DNA of 64,000 nucleotides from Flavobacteriales bacterium (GTDB lineage: Bacteria; Bacteroidota; Bacteroidia; Flavobacteriales_D; Sanyastnellaceae), in assembly GCA_947466425.1 (NCBI GenBank), contig CANIBZ010000011.1:1-64000 (forward strand), read 5' to 3'. The translations under genes and the position numbers were made by a program. Shown in pieces: positions 1-8,521 of this stretch. Within the stretch, counting starts at the first letter, position 1. Each line of letters begins with the position of its first letter. Under the pieces are notes generated by a model that was not told the DNA's origin, searched no databases, and worked only from the letters and a program-made list of their open reading frames with translations.

Positions 1-242
1 ACGTATGTCTCGGGCATAGGAGCGAATGCGATTTCAACAGGTTCTATTGCCCCACCAGCTTCCCCTTCAGCAGCACCTTGCCCTTCACCAACAGGGTTTC
101 CACCACCACCACCTCCAGCTTCTTCTTCTTTTTTGAGAGGAGGAGCTGAGGAGAGTAAAAGAAAAACAAGGAGCAGGATGAGCAAGTGAACTCCTCCGCT
201 TGTGGCTGCACCAATTATTTTATTTTTCTTTTCCTCTTTCAT
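1..242 (-). CDS. TonB-like energy transducer, N-terminal part (cut by window edge)
   Basis: Only the first ~80 codons are present; the rest lies left of the window. The start ATG (240-242) overlaps the stop of the ExbD gene as TAATG. The visible protein has a short charged N-terminus, one hydrophobic membrane segment (about residues 20-35) and then an acidic stretch followed by a glycine run and a Gly/Glu/Pro-rich linker, the shape of the membrane anchor and periplasm-spanning linker of TonB/TolA-type proteins. The diagnostic C-terminal domain is outside the window, so the family call rests on this architecture and on the ExbB-ExbD neighbours. It would couple the proton motive force to outer-membrane receptors. 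Confidence 0.7.
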   Translation of the reverse strand, partial: MKEEKKNKIIGAATSGGVHLLILLLVFLLLSSAPPLKKEEEAGGGGGGNPVGEGQGAAEGEAGGAIEPVEIAFAPMPETY

Positions 243-640
243 TAGTTTCCTTTTTCAGTTGCAATGAATGGTGTGCCTCCGATTTGTTGAATTCCGGAAA
301 ATATTTCAATTGTTTCTCCTGTTGGAACCATTTTATCTACGCGTAAAAGAACACGTTTGTCGTCGGATGCATTTAGTTTTTCTTGAAGTAGATTCAAGAT
401 GGTTGCTTTTTCTGCTGGGGTTCCGTTAAGACTATATGCCATGTCTTTTGTAATGGTTATAGATAGTCCAGCTGCGTTTTCTTTTCCATTTCCAGCTTGC
501 GGCTTATCTATTTGCGCAGATAATTCTTGAACAGCACCGGCACTCGCGATAATGAAAAAGATAAGCAACATGAAGATGATGTCAGAGAGCGTGGACATGC
601 CAGACTCAATATGTACTTTGTGTTTTCTTCCGAAGTTCAT
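242..640 (-). CDS. exbD: ExbD/TolR-family biopolymer transport protein
   Basis: A 132-residue protein with one transmembrane helix (about residues 17-36) containing the conserved Asp of the family (Asp20, in the sequence LSDIIFMLLIFF), followed by a periplasmic domain. ExbD/TolR forms the proton-conducting stator with ExbB/TolQ in the inner membrane and drives TonB/TolA. It lies 11 bp downstream of the ExbB-like gene and overlaps the TonB-like gene by one base, so the three are almost certainly co-transcribed and translationally coupled. The length is normal for the family. Whether the complex serves TonB-type nutrient import or Tol-type envelope maintenance cannot be decided here; the TonB-like partner favours import. 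Confidence 0.9.
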   Translation of the reverse strand: MNFGRKHKVHIESGMSTLSDIIFMLLIFFIIASAGAVQELSAQIDKPQAGNGKENAAGLSITITKDMAYSLNGTPAEKATILNLLQEKLNASDDKRVLLRVDKMVPTGETIEIFSGIQQIGGTPFIATEKGN

Positions 641-651
641 GGTGCGTCCTT

Positions 652-1320
652 TTAGTTCATGGGTTCGTCAAGAATGTCTACAAACTCAACAGCGTGAGAT
701 TCCATGGTGTTAACCAATCGTCCAATGCGAGTTACCAGTGTGTTGTATGCCACGTAAGCCAACATACCCACAACTAGTCCGGCAGCTGATGAAATCATTT
801 TAATGTAAAGACCTTGCGAAACCACTCCGATTTCGATTTTACCAACGTTTGAAATATCGTGGAAAATTGTAATAACTCCGATAACCGTTCCTAAGAACCC
901 AAACATCGGCGCAATAGAAGCGATGATGGCAAGTATGGATGTATTTTTTTCTAGATTAGAAATTTCTAATTTCCCTGAATTCTCAATGGCTCCTTTGATG
1001 TCTTCCAAAGGTTTGCCAATGCGTGCAATTCCTTTTCCAATCATGCGTGCAACAGGCGTGTTGGTTGTTGCGCAAAGGTTTTTAGCAGAATCCAATTTTC
1101 CTTGATTGATGTATTGCTTAATGTTGGTCATGAAGTTTGAATCTTCGTTGTTCGCTTTTGCAACCGTGAGCCATCTTTCAACGAAGATGTAAATGGTTAT
1201 TACGCTCATGATTAAAAGCGGAATGTAGATGTACCAACCTTTAAGAACTAAGTCTGTGATTGATAGTTTTTCAGAACTTGCAGCAATAGGTGCTTCTAGA
1301 AATAAAATAGCTGACTCCAT
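652..1320 (-). CDS. exbB: ExbB/TolQ/MotA-family proton channel protein
   Basis: A 222-residue inner-membrane protein with three predicted helices (about 30-48, 128-152, 172-194) and a cytoplasmic loop between the first two, the standard ExbB topology. The family motif GFLGTVIGVI lies at 141-150 in helix 2. With ExbD it forms the proton-driven motor that energises TonB. It is the first gene of the exbB-exbD-tonB operon. The sequence just upstream on this strand holds CAAATTTG, one base off the TAnnTTTG -7 box, as a possible promoter. A longer N-terminus is not needed because the start precedes the first helix by a normal distance. Confidence 0.9.
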   Translation of the reverse strand: MESAILFLEAPIAASSEKLSITDLVLKGWYIYIPLLIMSVITIYIFVERWLTVAKANNEDSNFMTNIKQYINQGKLDSAKNLCATTNTPVARMIGKGIARIGKPLEDIKGAIENSGKLEISNLEKNTSILAIIASIAPMFGFLGTVIGVITIFHDISNVGKIEIGVVSQGLYIKMISSAAGLVVGMLAYVAYNTLVTRIGRLVNTMESHAVEFVDILDEPMN

Positions 1321-1432
1321 AATTTTTTCGAATCTGTGTGTTTATTGTAACGTTCAAATTTGAAAAGAATTGCCCAAGAATTTTTTCACCATTGAATGGA
1401 GTTATTCAGATGTCGTGGTTGATAGAACTTCT

Positions 1433-4381
1433 TTAAATGTATCTCGGATCTTTTTTGAAGGGGATTTTTTCAAGTTCTGTGCATTCAATGGAATAGGACC
1501 CAAACTCTTCCAAAACGGTTCCTGTGATTTTGTAAATGCCACGTCCTCGGAAGTTTCCGAATGATGAGCTGTTCGGAAAATGCACGGTATCGAAGAACTG
1601 AAGGTCTTTGTCTAAAAAGGTTCCGAAGCCCATGAGCTCTCCTTTGTTGGTGCGAGTCTTCTTCACATTAACAAGATAGCCTACAGCGGATATTTTTTTG
1701 TTTAGGTGGAAGGGAAGCTGCGCTGCTACTTCGGTAACCGTCAATTCTTCAGATGCCAATTCAAAGGGAGAGCAAAGTGGAAATCCAATGAGCTCCATTT
1801 CGTCGAAGGCGTTTTCCAACCAATCGTCTTGAAACTTAGGAAGCGTTAAATTCTTTTCCGGCTCTTCGAAAAGAGATGGACCCATTTCGGGTTTATCTGG
1901 ATTCCCATGAAAGTGCGTTTCCCACAACAAATCTTTTTTCGGTTTGTTGAATTTCCGGCAAGCACCAATGCGAATGAGCAGGCTCATTTGTTCAACAGAC
2001 ACATGCGCTTGATCCATGAGTTGCGCAATGCTACGAATGCCATCAGATTGACGAAGTTTAAGAATGCGCGCAATGGTGTTGGCTTCTAAACTTTTTACTA
2101 AACCAAAACCAAGAATAATTTCTTTGCCATGCAAGACACACGTTGCATCGCTTTCCCAAATACAAGGCGCAGAAATTTTTGCGCCGTGCTTCATGGCTTC
2201 CAACACATAAATTTCGGTGTCGTAAAAACCTCCGAAGTGATTCAGCGTTGCTGTCATGTATTCAATGGGGTAGTAGGCTTTCAGAAATAAACTCTGATAA
2301 CTCTCAACCGCGTAGCTCGCGCTGTGCCCTTTCGCAAAGGCATACCCAGCGAAGCTTTCAATCTGTCTCCAAATTTCAGCAACATCGTTGAAGGCATTTC
2401 CTTTCGAAATTGCTTTTTCGAAAAACGATTCTTTGGTTCGTTCGAACTCTTCCCTTCCACGAAACTTGCCGCTCATTCCTCTACGCAGTACATCGGCTTC
2501 AGCGAGTGTGAGTCCGCCGAAGTAGTGACCCACTTTAATCACGTCTTCTTGATAAACCATAACGCCATAAGTTTCAGGCATAATGGCAAGCAGCTGCGGA
2601 TGTGCGCGTTCGCGCGCTTTCGGATCGCGATGTCTATGAATGAATTCTTTCATCATGCCACTGCTGCTCACACCCGGACGAATGACTGAACTTGCTGCGA
2701 CCAATCCCAAGTAATCGTCTACTTGAAGTTTCGTGAGCAGCATGCGCATAGCCGGAGACTCTACATAGAAGCACCCTATGGCTTTCGCGTTACGAAGTAA
2801 ATCTTTGATGCGCTCGTCTTGCTTGAGTGGAGCAACCTGATGTAAATCTATTTCGCGTAGCGGATATCTTTCTTTCACTAACTGAACCGCTTCTTTGATT
2901 TTTGCTAATCCGCGTTGTGAAAGAATATCGAATTTGTGAAGTCCAATATCTTCCGCCACAACCATGTCGAACATAACAGTCGGGTGTCCTTTCGGTGGAA
3001 GAAACGTAGCAGTGTAATTGTGAATGGGTTCATTCGAAATGAGAATTCCACAGGAATGAATACTTAAGCTATTTGGAAAATCTTGTAGGAATGAGGCATA
3101 GCGCATGACGTTCTGCTGGTTCTTGTCGAGTGCATTCGGATTGAACTTCCCACTGCTCAAAAATTCAATTTCTTCAACGGGAAGTCCGAATACTTTTCCC
3201 AATTCACGAACAATGGCTTTGTATTGAAAGGTGTTGTATGCGCCGAGTAGCGCAACATTTTGAAACCTTTTGAAAATATATTCAGTAATTTCTTCTCGGT
3301 CGGTCCAGGAAAAATCAATATCGAAATCCGGAGGGTTTTGTCGGTATAAATTAATGAATCGTTCGAAATACAAATCCAGTTCAATGGGGTCAACGTCTGT
3401 AATTCGAAGCAGGTATGCAATGACACTATTCGCACCGCTTCCACGTCCTACGTAATAGTATCCGCGATCTCTTGCGAATTGCGTAATGTCCCAGTTAATT
3501 AAAAAGTATGAAACGAAATTTTTCTGTTCAATAATTTCGAGTTCTTTTTGAATACGTTCTTGAATAACCGAATGATTGTTCGGTTCCTTTCCGTAGCGAT
3601 AAGCAAGACCTTCTTGTGTGAGTTGTCGAAGCAGACTCATGTCTTCTTCGAGGCTGCCCGTAAATGTGTTTTGATTTTTAGAAACAGCGTTATTCACCTC
3701 TTCGTTCCAAGACCATTGTTGTGCGAAAGCCCTTGATTTATCAATCAAATCAGGCGCCACCTCGAATGCAGCGTGAAGTTCAGTTTCCGAAAGGAAAATA
3801 TCTTTTCGTTTTCCTTGATCTTGAGGTTGAAGTCTACTCAATAAAATATTATTCTCTATGCACCGCAACAATTGATGCATGTTGAAGTGCCGCTGCGATT
3901 GAAAAGTTGAAGTCTGAAAGGCGAGCACTTTTTCACGTTGCGATTTCCATTCACTTCGTTCGAAGATGGGAAGATCGGCGGAAGTCACGCCGAGGTACTC
4001 TTCTTCATTCAAATCGAATGAATTCTTTTTGAAATTTTCAAACGGATAAATCGTCACGCAATTCTTCCATTGTGGAGCTCGTGTTTCGAATTCTTTTTTC
4101 TCATGAAGATGTTCTGAAAGGAACGTAGCGAGTTCATTCACTCCGGCGGTATTTTTCGCATAAGCCACAAACACTTGCTGAGCATCGTTTCGGAAGTCGA
4201 TTCCCCAGAGTGGTCTAATGTTATTTTTTTTCGAAAGTCGAAGAAAATCGTGAAGTGTTGTCGTGGAATTTATTTCCGTAAGTGAAACAACATCCGATTC
4301 GTTTTGTAATGCGAAGTCAATGATGTTTTCTACGGTTAATATTCCGTAGCGTAAACTGTAATACGAATGTGAGTTGAGCAC
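1433..4381 (-). CDS. DnaE-type DNA polymerase III alpha subunit, short form with degenerate PHP domain
   Basis: A 982-residue C-family DNA polymerase. Seen: the GRGSGANS palm motif (312-319), the catalytic aspartates in PDFDIDF (Asp354, Asp356) and the third in HKFDILS (Asp485), the helix-hairpin-helix region, and an OB-fold-like C-terminus (about 880-982). The N-terminal PHP domain has lost metal ligands: NSH at 3-5 where metal-binding relatives have HxH, and LTEINS where they have LTDHG. A GPSLF stretch before the OB fold resembles a sliding-clamp binding motif. It is shorter than replicative DnaE1 (about 1160). It lies 2 bp after the SRAP gene in the same operon, which points to a repair or lesion-bypass polymerase rather than the main replicase, though this is inference. 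A second DnaE must exist elsewhere if so. Confidence 0.88.
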   Translation of the reverse strand: MLNSHSYYSLRYGILTVENIIDFALQNESDVVSLTEINSTTTLHDFLRLSKKNNIRPLWGIDFRNDAQQVFVAYAKNTAGVNELATFLSEHLHEKKEFETRAPQWKNCVTIYPFENFKKNSFDLNEEEYLGVTSADLPIFERSEWKSQREKVLAFQTSTFQSQRHFNMHQLLRCIENNILLSRLQPQDQGKRKDIFLSETELHAAFEVAPDLIDKSRAFAQQWSWNEEVNNAVSKNQNTFTGSLEEDMSLLRQLTQEGLAYRYGKEPNNHSVIQERIQKELEIIEQKNFVSYFLINWDITQFARDRGYYYVGRGSGANSVIAYLLRITDVDPIELDLYFERFINLYRQNPPDFDIDFSWTDREEITEYIFKRFQNVALLGAYNTFQYKAIVRELGKVFGLPVEEIEFLSSGKFNPNALDKNQQNVMRYASFLQDFPNSLSIHSCGILISNEPIHNYTATFLPPKGHPTVMFDMVVAEDIGLHKFDILSQRGLAKIKEAVQLVKERYPLREIDLHQVAPLKQDERIKDLLRNAKAIGCFYVESPAMRMLLTKLQVDDYLGLVAASSVIRPGVSSSGMMKEFIHRHRDPKARERAHPQLLAIMPETYGVMVYQEDVIKVGHYFGGLTLAEADVLRRGMSGKFRGREEFERTKESFFEKAISKGNAFNDVAEIWRQIESFAGYAFAKGHSASYAVESYQSLFLKAYYPIEYMTATLNHFGGFYDTEIYVLEAMKHGAKISAPCIWESDATCVLHGKEIILGFGLVKSLEANTIARILKLRQSDGIRSIAQLMDQAHVSVEQMSLLIRIGACRKFNKPKKDLLWETHFHGNPDKPEMGPSLFEEPEKNLTLPKFQDDWLENAFDEMELIGFPLCSPFELASEELTVTEVAAQLPFHLNKKISAVGYLVNVKKTRTNKGELMGFGTFLDKDLQFFDTVHFPNSSSFGNFRGRGIYKITGTVLEEFGSYSIECTELEKIPFKKDPRYI

Positions 4382-4383
4382 GG

Positions 4384-5211
4384 TTAATCGAAAAGGGTAA
4401 GACCTTCGTTTGCTCTTCTTTTTTTCGCGCGGGATTCTCCCATTCCAAACAATTCTATGTGTTGATGAAGGATGAAGGAGGTTTCCGGAAGGAGTGCATC
4501 GCCGGTGGGTTTCAGTAAATCACTACCTTCGGCTTGTATGCTTTTTATATCTGTGCCTACTGGATAAGCGTTGAGTTCTAGATCAACGACAGGCTGAAGA
4601 ATTGAAGTAATGTCGGCAAGGTGGGCATGCGGATCGAGCCACAATTCTTCTTGTTGTTTGGAAAGGATAAGTGGACAACGTGGATGTCCAATTTGTTCCA
4701 GCACTCCTGGAGGAGCCGCCGTTGTGACTATTGCGAAGGAGTGTAATGTTTCTTGCGTTGAAGGGTTTCTCCATTCGTCGTAAACGCCAGCAAATGCAAA
4801 CGGCATTCTTCCAGTTGAAAGGAAGACGCAATGCGGATGAGATAATCCGCCGCGCTCAGGGCCTTCGTAAAAGGCATCGGCAATGACTAAGCATCGCTTT
4901 CTTCGAATGGGAATTCGGAAAAACGGTTTTTCGAGAATGCCCTTCGAACCGGAAAAAAAGAAAGAGTTGTCTTTGTTGTGATCACCTTCTGCGCGGGCGT
5001 TCAAAACATACTTCGGTTTGTCGGCCCAAGATGGGGTAAACCCGAACGTTGAATTTCGAATTTCCGATTTGTTTTCTTGGGTTATTATGAGCCCTTGTTT
5101 TCCTGCACCAATATTGGCTTGGGGTTTAAACACAACCCCTTTGCCTATTTCAGCGCGAAAGGCTTTTTGAATTTCTTCAATTTTAGAAACTACGGCGTAA
5201 CGTCCACACAT
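4384..5211 (-). CDS. SOS response-associated peptidase (SRAP), YedK/HMCES family
   Basis: A 275-residue SRAP protein. The catalytic Cys2 follows the initiator Met (MCGRY), and the other active-site residues are visible: Asn71 and Arg73 in NARAEG, Glu116 in ADAFYEG and His176 in IGHPRCP. Family members form a thiazolidine DNA-protein crosslink with abasic sites in single-stranded DNA through Cys2, shielding them from nucleases and error-prone bypass. At 275 residues it is somewhat longer than E. coli YedK (222) because of a C-terminal extension. It sits directly upstream of the DnaE-type polymerase and 33 bp downstream of the hydrolase gene. The start is fixed because Cys2 must be exposed by Met removal. 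Confidence 0.95.
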   Translation of the reverse strand: MCGRYAVVSKIEEIQKAFRAEIGKGVVFKPQANIGAGKQGLIITQENKSEIRNSTFGFTPSWADKPKYVLNARAEGDHNKDNSFFFSGSKGILEKPFFRIPIRRKRCLVIADAFYEGPERGGLSHPHCVFLSTGRMPFAFAGVYDEWRNPSTQETLHSFAIVTTAAPPGVLEQIGHPRCPLILSKQQEELWLDPHAHLADITSILQPVVDLELNAYPVGTDIKSIQAEGSDLLKPTGDALLPETSFILHQHIELFGMGESRAKKRRANEGLTLFD

Positions 5212-5244
5212 GGAGCAAAATTGAGAAGTTAGTTTGTAGTGAAT

Positions 5245-5973
5245 TTACGAAACAAACGCGGAAAGTACTTCTTCCATAAATTTTTTCGCTGCAGAAATAT
5301 TTTCAATGTGTCCCATGTGTCCGATTTCAGGAACGATGGTAATTTTTGCTGAAGGAAGAAGGGTCCACTCGGCCTCCATTTTGTCTAATGAAAGCACTTT
5401 ATCGTTCGCCCCTGCGAAATAGTATATTGGGAAATTTGCTGATTGAAGAAATGAAATGGAAGACTCACGTTCACGCATGGCACGTAGGCTTTGCACGGTG
5501 CTTTCAGCCGACATACCTTCAATTTTTTCGAGTTGCTCGTTGATTGCAGAGCGGTGTGAATTTGGGTTGTGAAAGAGCCCGTCAATAAGATTGGCCGCGT
5601 AAAGTGCTTTGTGTTTTTCTGCGGCTTCAATGGCTCGAAGGCGGTCTTGTTTTTTCAAGTCGCTGTCTGCGTCTGCGGTTGAATGAAAAAAGGCGAGTGC
5701 TATAGTTTTAGATGGAAAAGATTTAGCTAAATGGGCCGCCACATATCCACCCATGGAATGACCAATCCAGATGTACTCATCGGACTCTTGCGGATCTATT
5801 TGTTGAAGAATATGTGCTGCGAAATCTTCTATCGATTCGCATGATTGAGTGTCGTTATTTCCATGCCCGGCCAATTGCGGCGTGAATGAAGAGACAGAAG
5901 AATAGGATGGGAGAATTTCCTTCCACATTTCATGATTCCCAAGAAAGCCATGAATGGCAATTGCTTTGGTCAT
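5245..5973 (-). CDS. Alpha/beta hydrolase
   Basis: A 242-residue alpha/beta-hydrolase fold protein: HGFLGNHEMW oxyanion-hole region near the N-terminus, nucleophile elbow GHSMGG with Ser73, likely acid Asp191 (GANDKV) and catalytic His at 219 or 222 (IGHMGHIEN). The short size, early HGF motif and compact cap resemble the MenH/BioH-type esterases, but the sequence does not decide the substrate. No signal peptide, so cytoplasmic. The start codon overlaps the stop of the yihY/brkB gene as TAATG, so translation is probably coupled; the linkage to the downstream DNA-repair genes looks operonic rather than functional. Confidence 0.85.
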   Translation of the reverse strand: MTKAIAIHGFLGNHEMWKEILPSYSSVSSFTPQLAGHGNNDTQSCESIEDFAAHILQQIDPQESDEYIWIGHSMGGYVAAHLAKSFPSKTIALAFFHSTADADSDLKKQDRLRAIEAAEKHKALYAANLIDGLFHNPNSHRSAINEQLEKIEGMSAESTVQSLRAMRERESSISFLQSANFPIYYFAGANDKVLSLDKMEAEWTLLPSAKITIVPEIGHMGHIENISAAKKFMEEVLSAFVS

Positions 5974-6917
5974 TAGAGCTTGTGTTTAGACAATCGAGCT
6001 GCTCTTAGCTTTTTACGAATCAGAGCATTCAGATCGAATCCAACGAGGAGAATAACCATATTTAAGTTCAGCCAAATGAGAATAACCATAAGTGTTCCAA
6101 GGGAACCATATAGTTTGTTGAACTGCGCGAAATTTTCTAGAAAATAACTAAATCCGTATGAAGTTGCTATGAGCAAGGTCGTTGTGAAAACACTGCCCGT
6201 GTTCAAGAATTTCCAGTTCTTTCGAATACGCAAGTTCATTCCGGAGTTGTATAAAATAGTAATGATACAATAGATAAAAGAGAGGGATATGAACCATTGG
6301 CCAAAGCTGAGAAATGGAATAATTCCTTTGTCACCAATAATTCCTTTTTCATGCATTGCAAGGAAAGTGCTTTCGCTGAGTGAAGTGAGGATCATAGCGA
6401 GCAGAAACATGACTCCCAAGACAATCATCATGATAAAACTTAAAATCCTAACTAGGAAGGGATGGGCAGAAACTTCTATGTGCTCACTGTTTTGAAAGGC
6501 CTGCATAATGGCGTTCATGCTTGCAGAAGCGTAGTAAAACATTAACACAAAACCAACAGAAAGTAAAGTAGACTGTTTTTTATTAATCAAGTCATAGAGT
6601 GTGCCTTCAATAAATTGAAAAGTGTCTCCGGGCAGAATGCTTTTAATCCCAAGGAATACATCTGCCTGGAAGTTCGCAATAGGAATAAATGGAATTAAAG
6701 AAAAAATTGTAATTATTGCAGGAAAGAATGCGAGAAATATGCGGAAAGAAATACTTGCAGAACGCATGGTGGTTTTCACATCGGAAAATGCAAGGACGAG
6801 AAAGGAGGAAATTTCCCAAAGGTTTAATCCGCCGAATCCATATGGATGGTAACGTTCGAGGAAATGTCGAACTTTAAAAAACCAGGCAGCGTAACGTGTG
6901 AATTTTTTCTTCTTCAT
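5973..6917 (-). CDS. YihY/BrkB family inner-membrane protein
   Basis: A 314-residue polytopic protein with about six membrane helices (roughly 55-80, 117-138, 155-180, 203-225, 240-260, 275-298) and the YGSLGTLMVILIWL signature typical of the YihY/BrkB family just before the last helix. The family was once called ribonuclease BN in error; the true function is unresolved, with transport roles suggested. The N-terminus is basic and cytoplasmic. The gene overlaps nadC by four bases (ATGA) and the hydrolase by one, placing it in the middle of a five-gene operon. Length is normal for the family. Confidence 0.9.
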   Translation of the reverse strand: MKKKKFTRYAAWFFKVRHFLERYHPYGFGGLNLWEISSFLVLAFSDVKTTMRSASISFRIFLAFFPAIITIFSLIPFIPIANFQADVFLGIKSILPGDTFQFIEGTLYDLINKKQSTLLSVGFVLMFYYASASMNAIMQAFQNSEHIEVSAHPFLVRILSFIMMIVLGVMFLLAMILTSLSESTFLAMHEKGIIGDKGIIPFLSFGQWFISLSFIYCIITILYNSGMNLRIRKNWKFLNTGSVFTTTLLIATSYGFSYFLENFAQFNKLYGSLGTLMVILIWLNLNMVILLVGFDLNALIRKKLRAARLSKHKL

Positions 6918-7759
6918 TTAATCGCTTTCAAACTTAAATCGAAACTTTTTACATGGTGCGTAAGCGCGCCCATGCTAATGAAGTTTACTCCGGTTTCAGC
7001 ATAGCTGACCAATGTGTTTTCATTGATACCTCCACTGGCTTCAGTTTCAACTCGACCATTGATATGCAAAACAGCTTCACGAAGTGTTTCAGGAGTGAAA
7101 TTGTCGAGCATAATTCTAAATGCAACTCCCGTTTCAATTACTTCATCAACTTCCGAAAGATTGCGTGTTTCCACTTCCACTTTTATCGAGAGGTTTCTTT
7201 CTTTAATGAATTCAGAAATTTTACTCAATGCAGGTTTTACTCCACCTGCAAAATCGATGTGATTGTCTTTCACCAATATCATATCGTAGAGCGCATATCT
7301 GTGGTTGGAACCACCACCAATGCGCACGGCTTCTTTTTCGAAATAGCGAAAGTTCGGAGTTGTCTTTCTAGTGTCGAGTAGTTTGCAATTTGTATGTGCA
7401 ATCATTTGTGTAAGTCGATGGGTTTCGGTTGCGATGCCGCTCATACGTTGCATAACATTCAACACAAGTCTTTCAATGGTTGTAATGCTCTGACTTTTTC
7501 CTTCAACAATAAACGCAATGTCACCCTTCTTAACAACGTCTCCATCGTGAATGAATGTTGTAACTTTTAGAGATGGATCGAAGGACTGAATAATTATTTC
7601 TGCAATTGTAATTCCAGCAATTACACCATTGTCTTTTACAATTAATTGAGCCTTGCCAATGGCGCTATCAGGTATAGTTGCAAGGGTTGTGTAATCACCG
7701 GGTCCAATGTCTTCTTGTAAAGCGGATTGGAGCCATGTGCTAAAATCAAATGGATTCAT
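6914..7759 (-). CDS. nadC: Nicotinate-nucleotide diphosphorylase (carboxylating)
   Basis: A 281-residue quinolinate phosphoribosyltransferase, which converts quinolinate and PRPP to nicotinate mononucleotide in de novo NAD synthesis. Seen: an N-terminal open-faced sandwich domain, the LDTRKTTP motif (128-135), GGGSNHRY (148-155), KDNH (164-167) and a C-terminal phosphate-binding region (EASGGI, MGALTH). It is the first gene of the operon leading to the DnaE-type polymerase. No nadA or nadB is adjacent. Kynureninase elsewhere in this window offers an alternative source of quinolinate. Just before the start the complement strand reads TAACTTCG, a near match to the -7 box, so the leader may be very short. 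Confidence 0.97.
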   Translation of the reverse strand: MNPFDFSTWLQSALQEDIGPGDYTTLATIPDSAIGKAQLIVKDNGVIAGITIAEIIIQSFDPSLKVTTFIHDGDVVKKGDIAFIVEGKSQSITTIERLVLNVMQRMSGIATETHRLTQMIAHTNCKLLDTRKTTPNFRYFEKEAVRIGGGSNHRYALYDMILVKDNHIDFAGGVKPALSKISEFIKERNLSIKVEVETRNLSEVDEVIETGVAFRIMLDNFTPETLREAVLHINGRVETEASGGINENTLVSYAETGVNFISMGALTHHVKSFDLSLKAIK

Positions 7760-7793
7760 GCTGCGAAGTTATGAATTCCAATCTTCGAATACT

Positions 7794-7801
7794 TATCTTT
7801 G
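7794..7801 (+). promoter_or_regulatory. -7 box (TATCTTTG) of the M15 peptidase gene
   Basis: TATCTTTG matches the Bacteroidota -7 consensus TAnnTTTG exactly. It ends 6 bp before the ATG at 7808, so the transcript would have almost no 5' leader. No clear -33 TTG is seen at the right distance, hence moderate confidence. Confidence 0.5.
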
Positions 7802-7807
7802 AAACAT

Positions 7808-8521
7808 ATGATGAAAACGACATTGATATTTTGCGGACTATTTTTATCTAACTTGTTATTCGGTCAGTCGAGTTGGTCTGATTCTGTTTCAGTCGGATTT
7901 CTTTTAGGGCAGACCAATTACGAAAAGAATGCTTTGTTCATTCAAGTTCCGAGTAACCGCAGCACCAAGACTTGTTATTTGTTAAAAGAAGTAAATTCAG
8001 CATTTGATTCAATGGCGGTTGCCGCTCAAAAGGCAGGTATTAGTTTAAAGGTTGTTTCTGGTGGAAGAAATTTCGAAATGCAAAAGGCTATTTGGGAGCG
8101 CAAATGGAAAAGTCGCAGACCGAATTTTAAGTCTGACAAAGAAACGGCATTGGACATTTTGAAGTATAGCTCCATGCCTGGAACGTCACGACATCATTGG
8201 GGAACTGATCTAGATATTAATTCTGTAGACCCGGCATACTTCAGTTCAGGAAAAGGAAAGCTTGAATATGAATGGCTGAAAAAGAATGCTGCATCTTTTG
8301 GCTTTTGTCAAACCTACGATAACAAGGCAGAGAGCAAACGCACGGGTTATTCTGAAGAAAAATGGCATTATACGTACATGCCAATTTCTCATAAATTATT
8401 GAAGCAATACAATGAGAAAATAACCAATGAACTTATCATCGGATTTCTTGGAAGTTCAACAGCGAAGGAAATTGACGTTGTGAAATTCTACGTCAATGGG
8501 ATTTCTTCGCTTTGCGATTAG
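7808..8521 (+). CDS. M15 family D-Ala-D-Ala carboxypeptidase-like metallopeptidase, exported
   Basis: A 237-residue protein with a Sec signal peptide (hydrophobic to about residue 17, probable cleavage after FGQ). The zinc site of the VanY/M15 family is intact: SRHHWGTDLD with His129 and Asp136, and EKWH with Glu184 and His187. Such enzymes trim D-Ala from peptidoglycan stem peptides in the periplasm. I chose the ATG at 7808; an upstream in-frame TTG at 7799 lies inside the promoter box. The gene ends exactly one base before the end of the convergent purD gene. It has no operon partner on its strand. Confidence 0.9.
   Translation: MMKTTLIFCGLFLSNLLFGQSSWSDSVSVGFLLGQTNYEKNALFIQVPSNRSTKTCYLLKEVNSAFDSMAVAAQKAGISLKVVSGGRNFEMQKAIWERKWKSRRPNFKSDKETALDILKYSSMPGTSRHHWGTDLDINSVDPAYFSSGKGKLEYEWLKKNAASFGFCQTYDNKAESKRTGYSEEKWHYTYMPISHKLLKQYNEKITNELIIGFLGSSTAKEIDVVKFYVNGISSLCD

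Noticed and set aside
97-115. A CCA/GGT triplet run in the TonB-like gene as a regulatory microsatellite
   Set aside because: It is short and encodes the glycine run of the linker in frame; there is no sign of phase variation.
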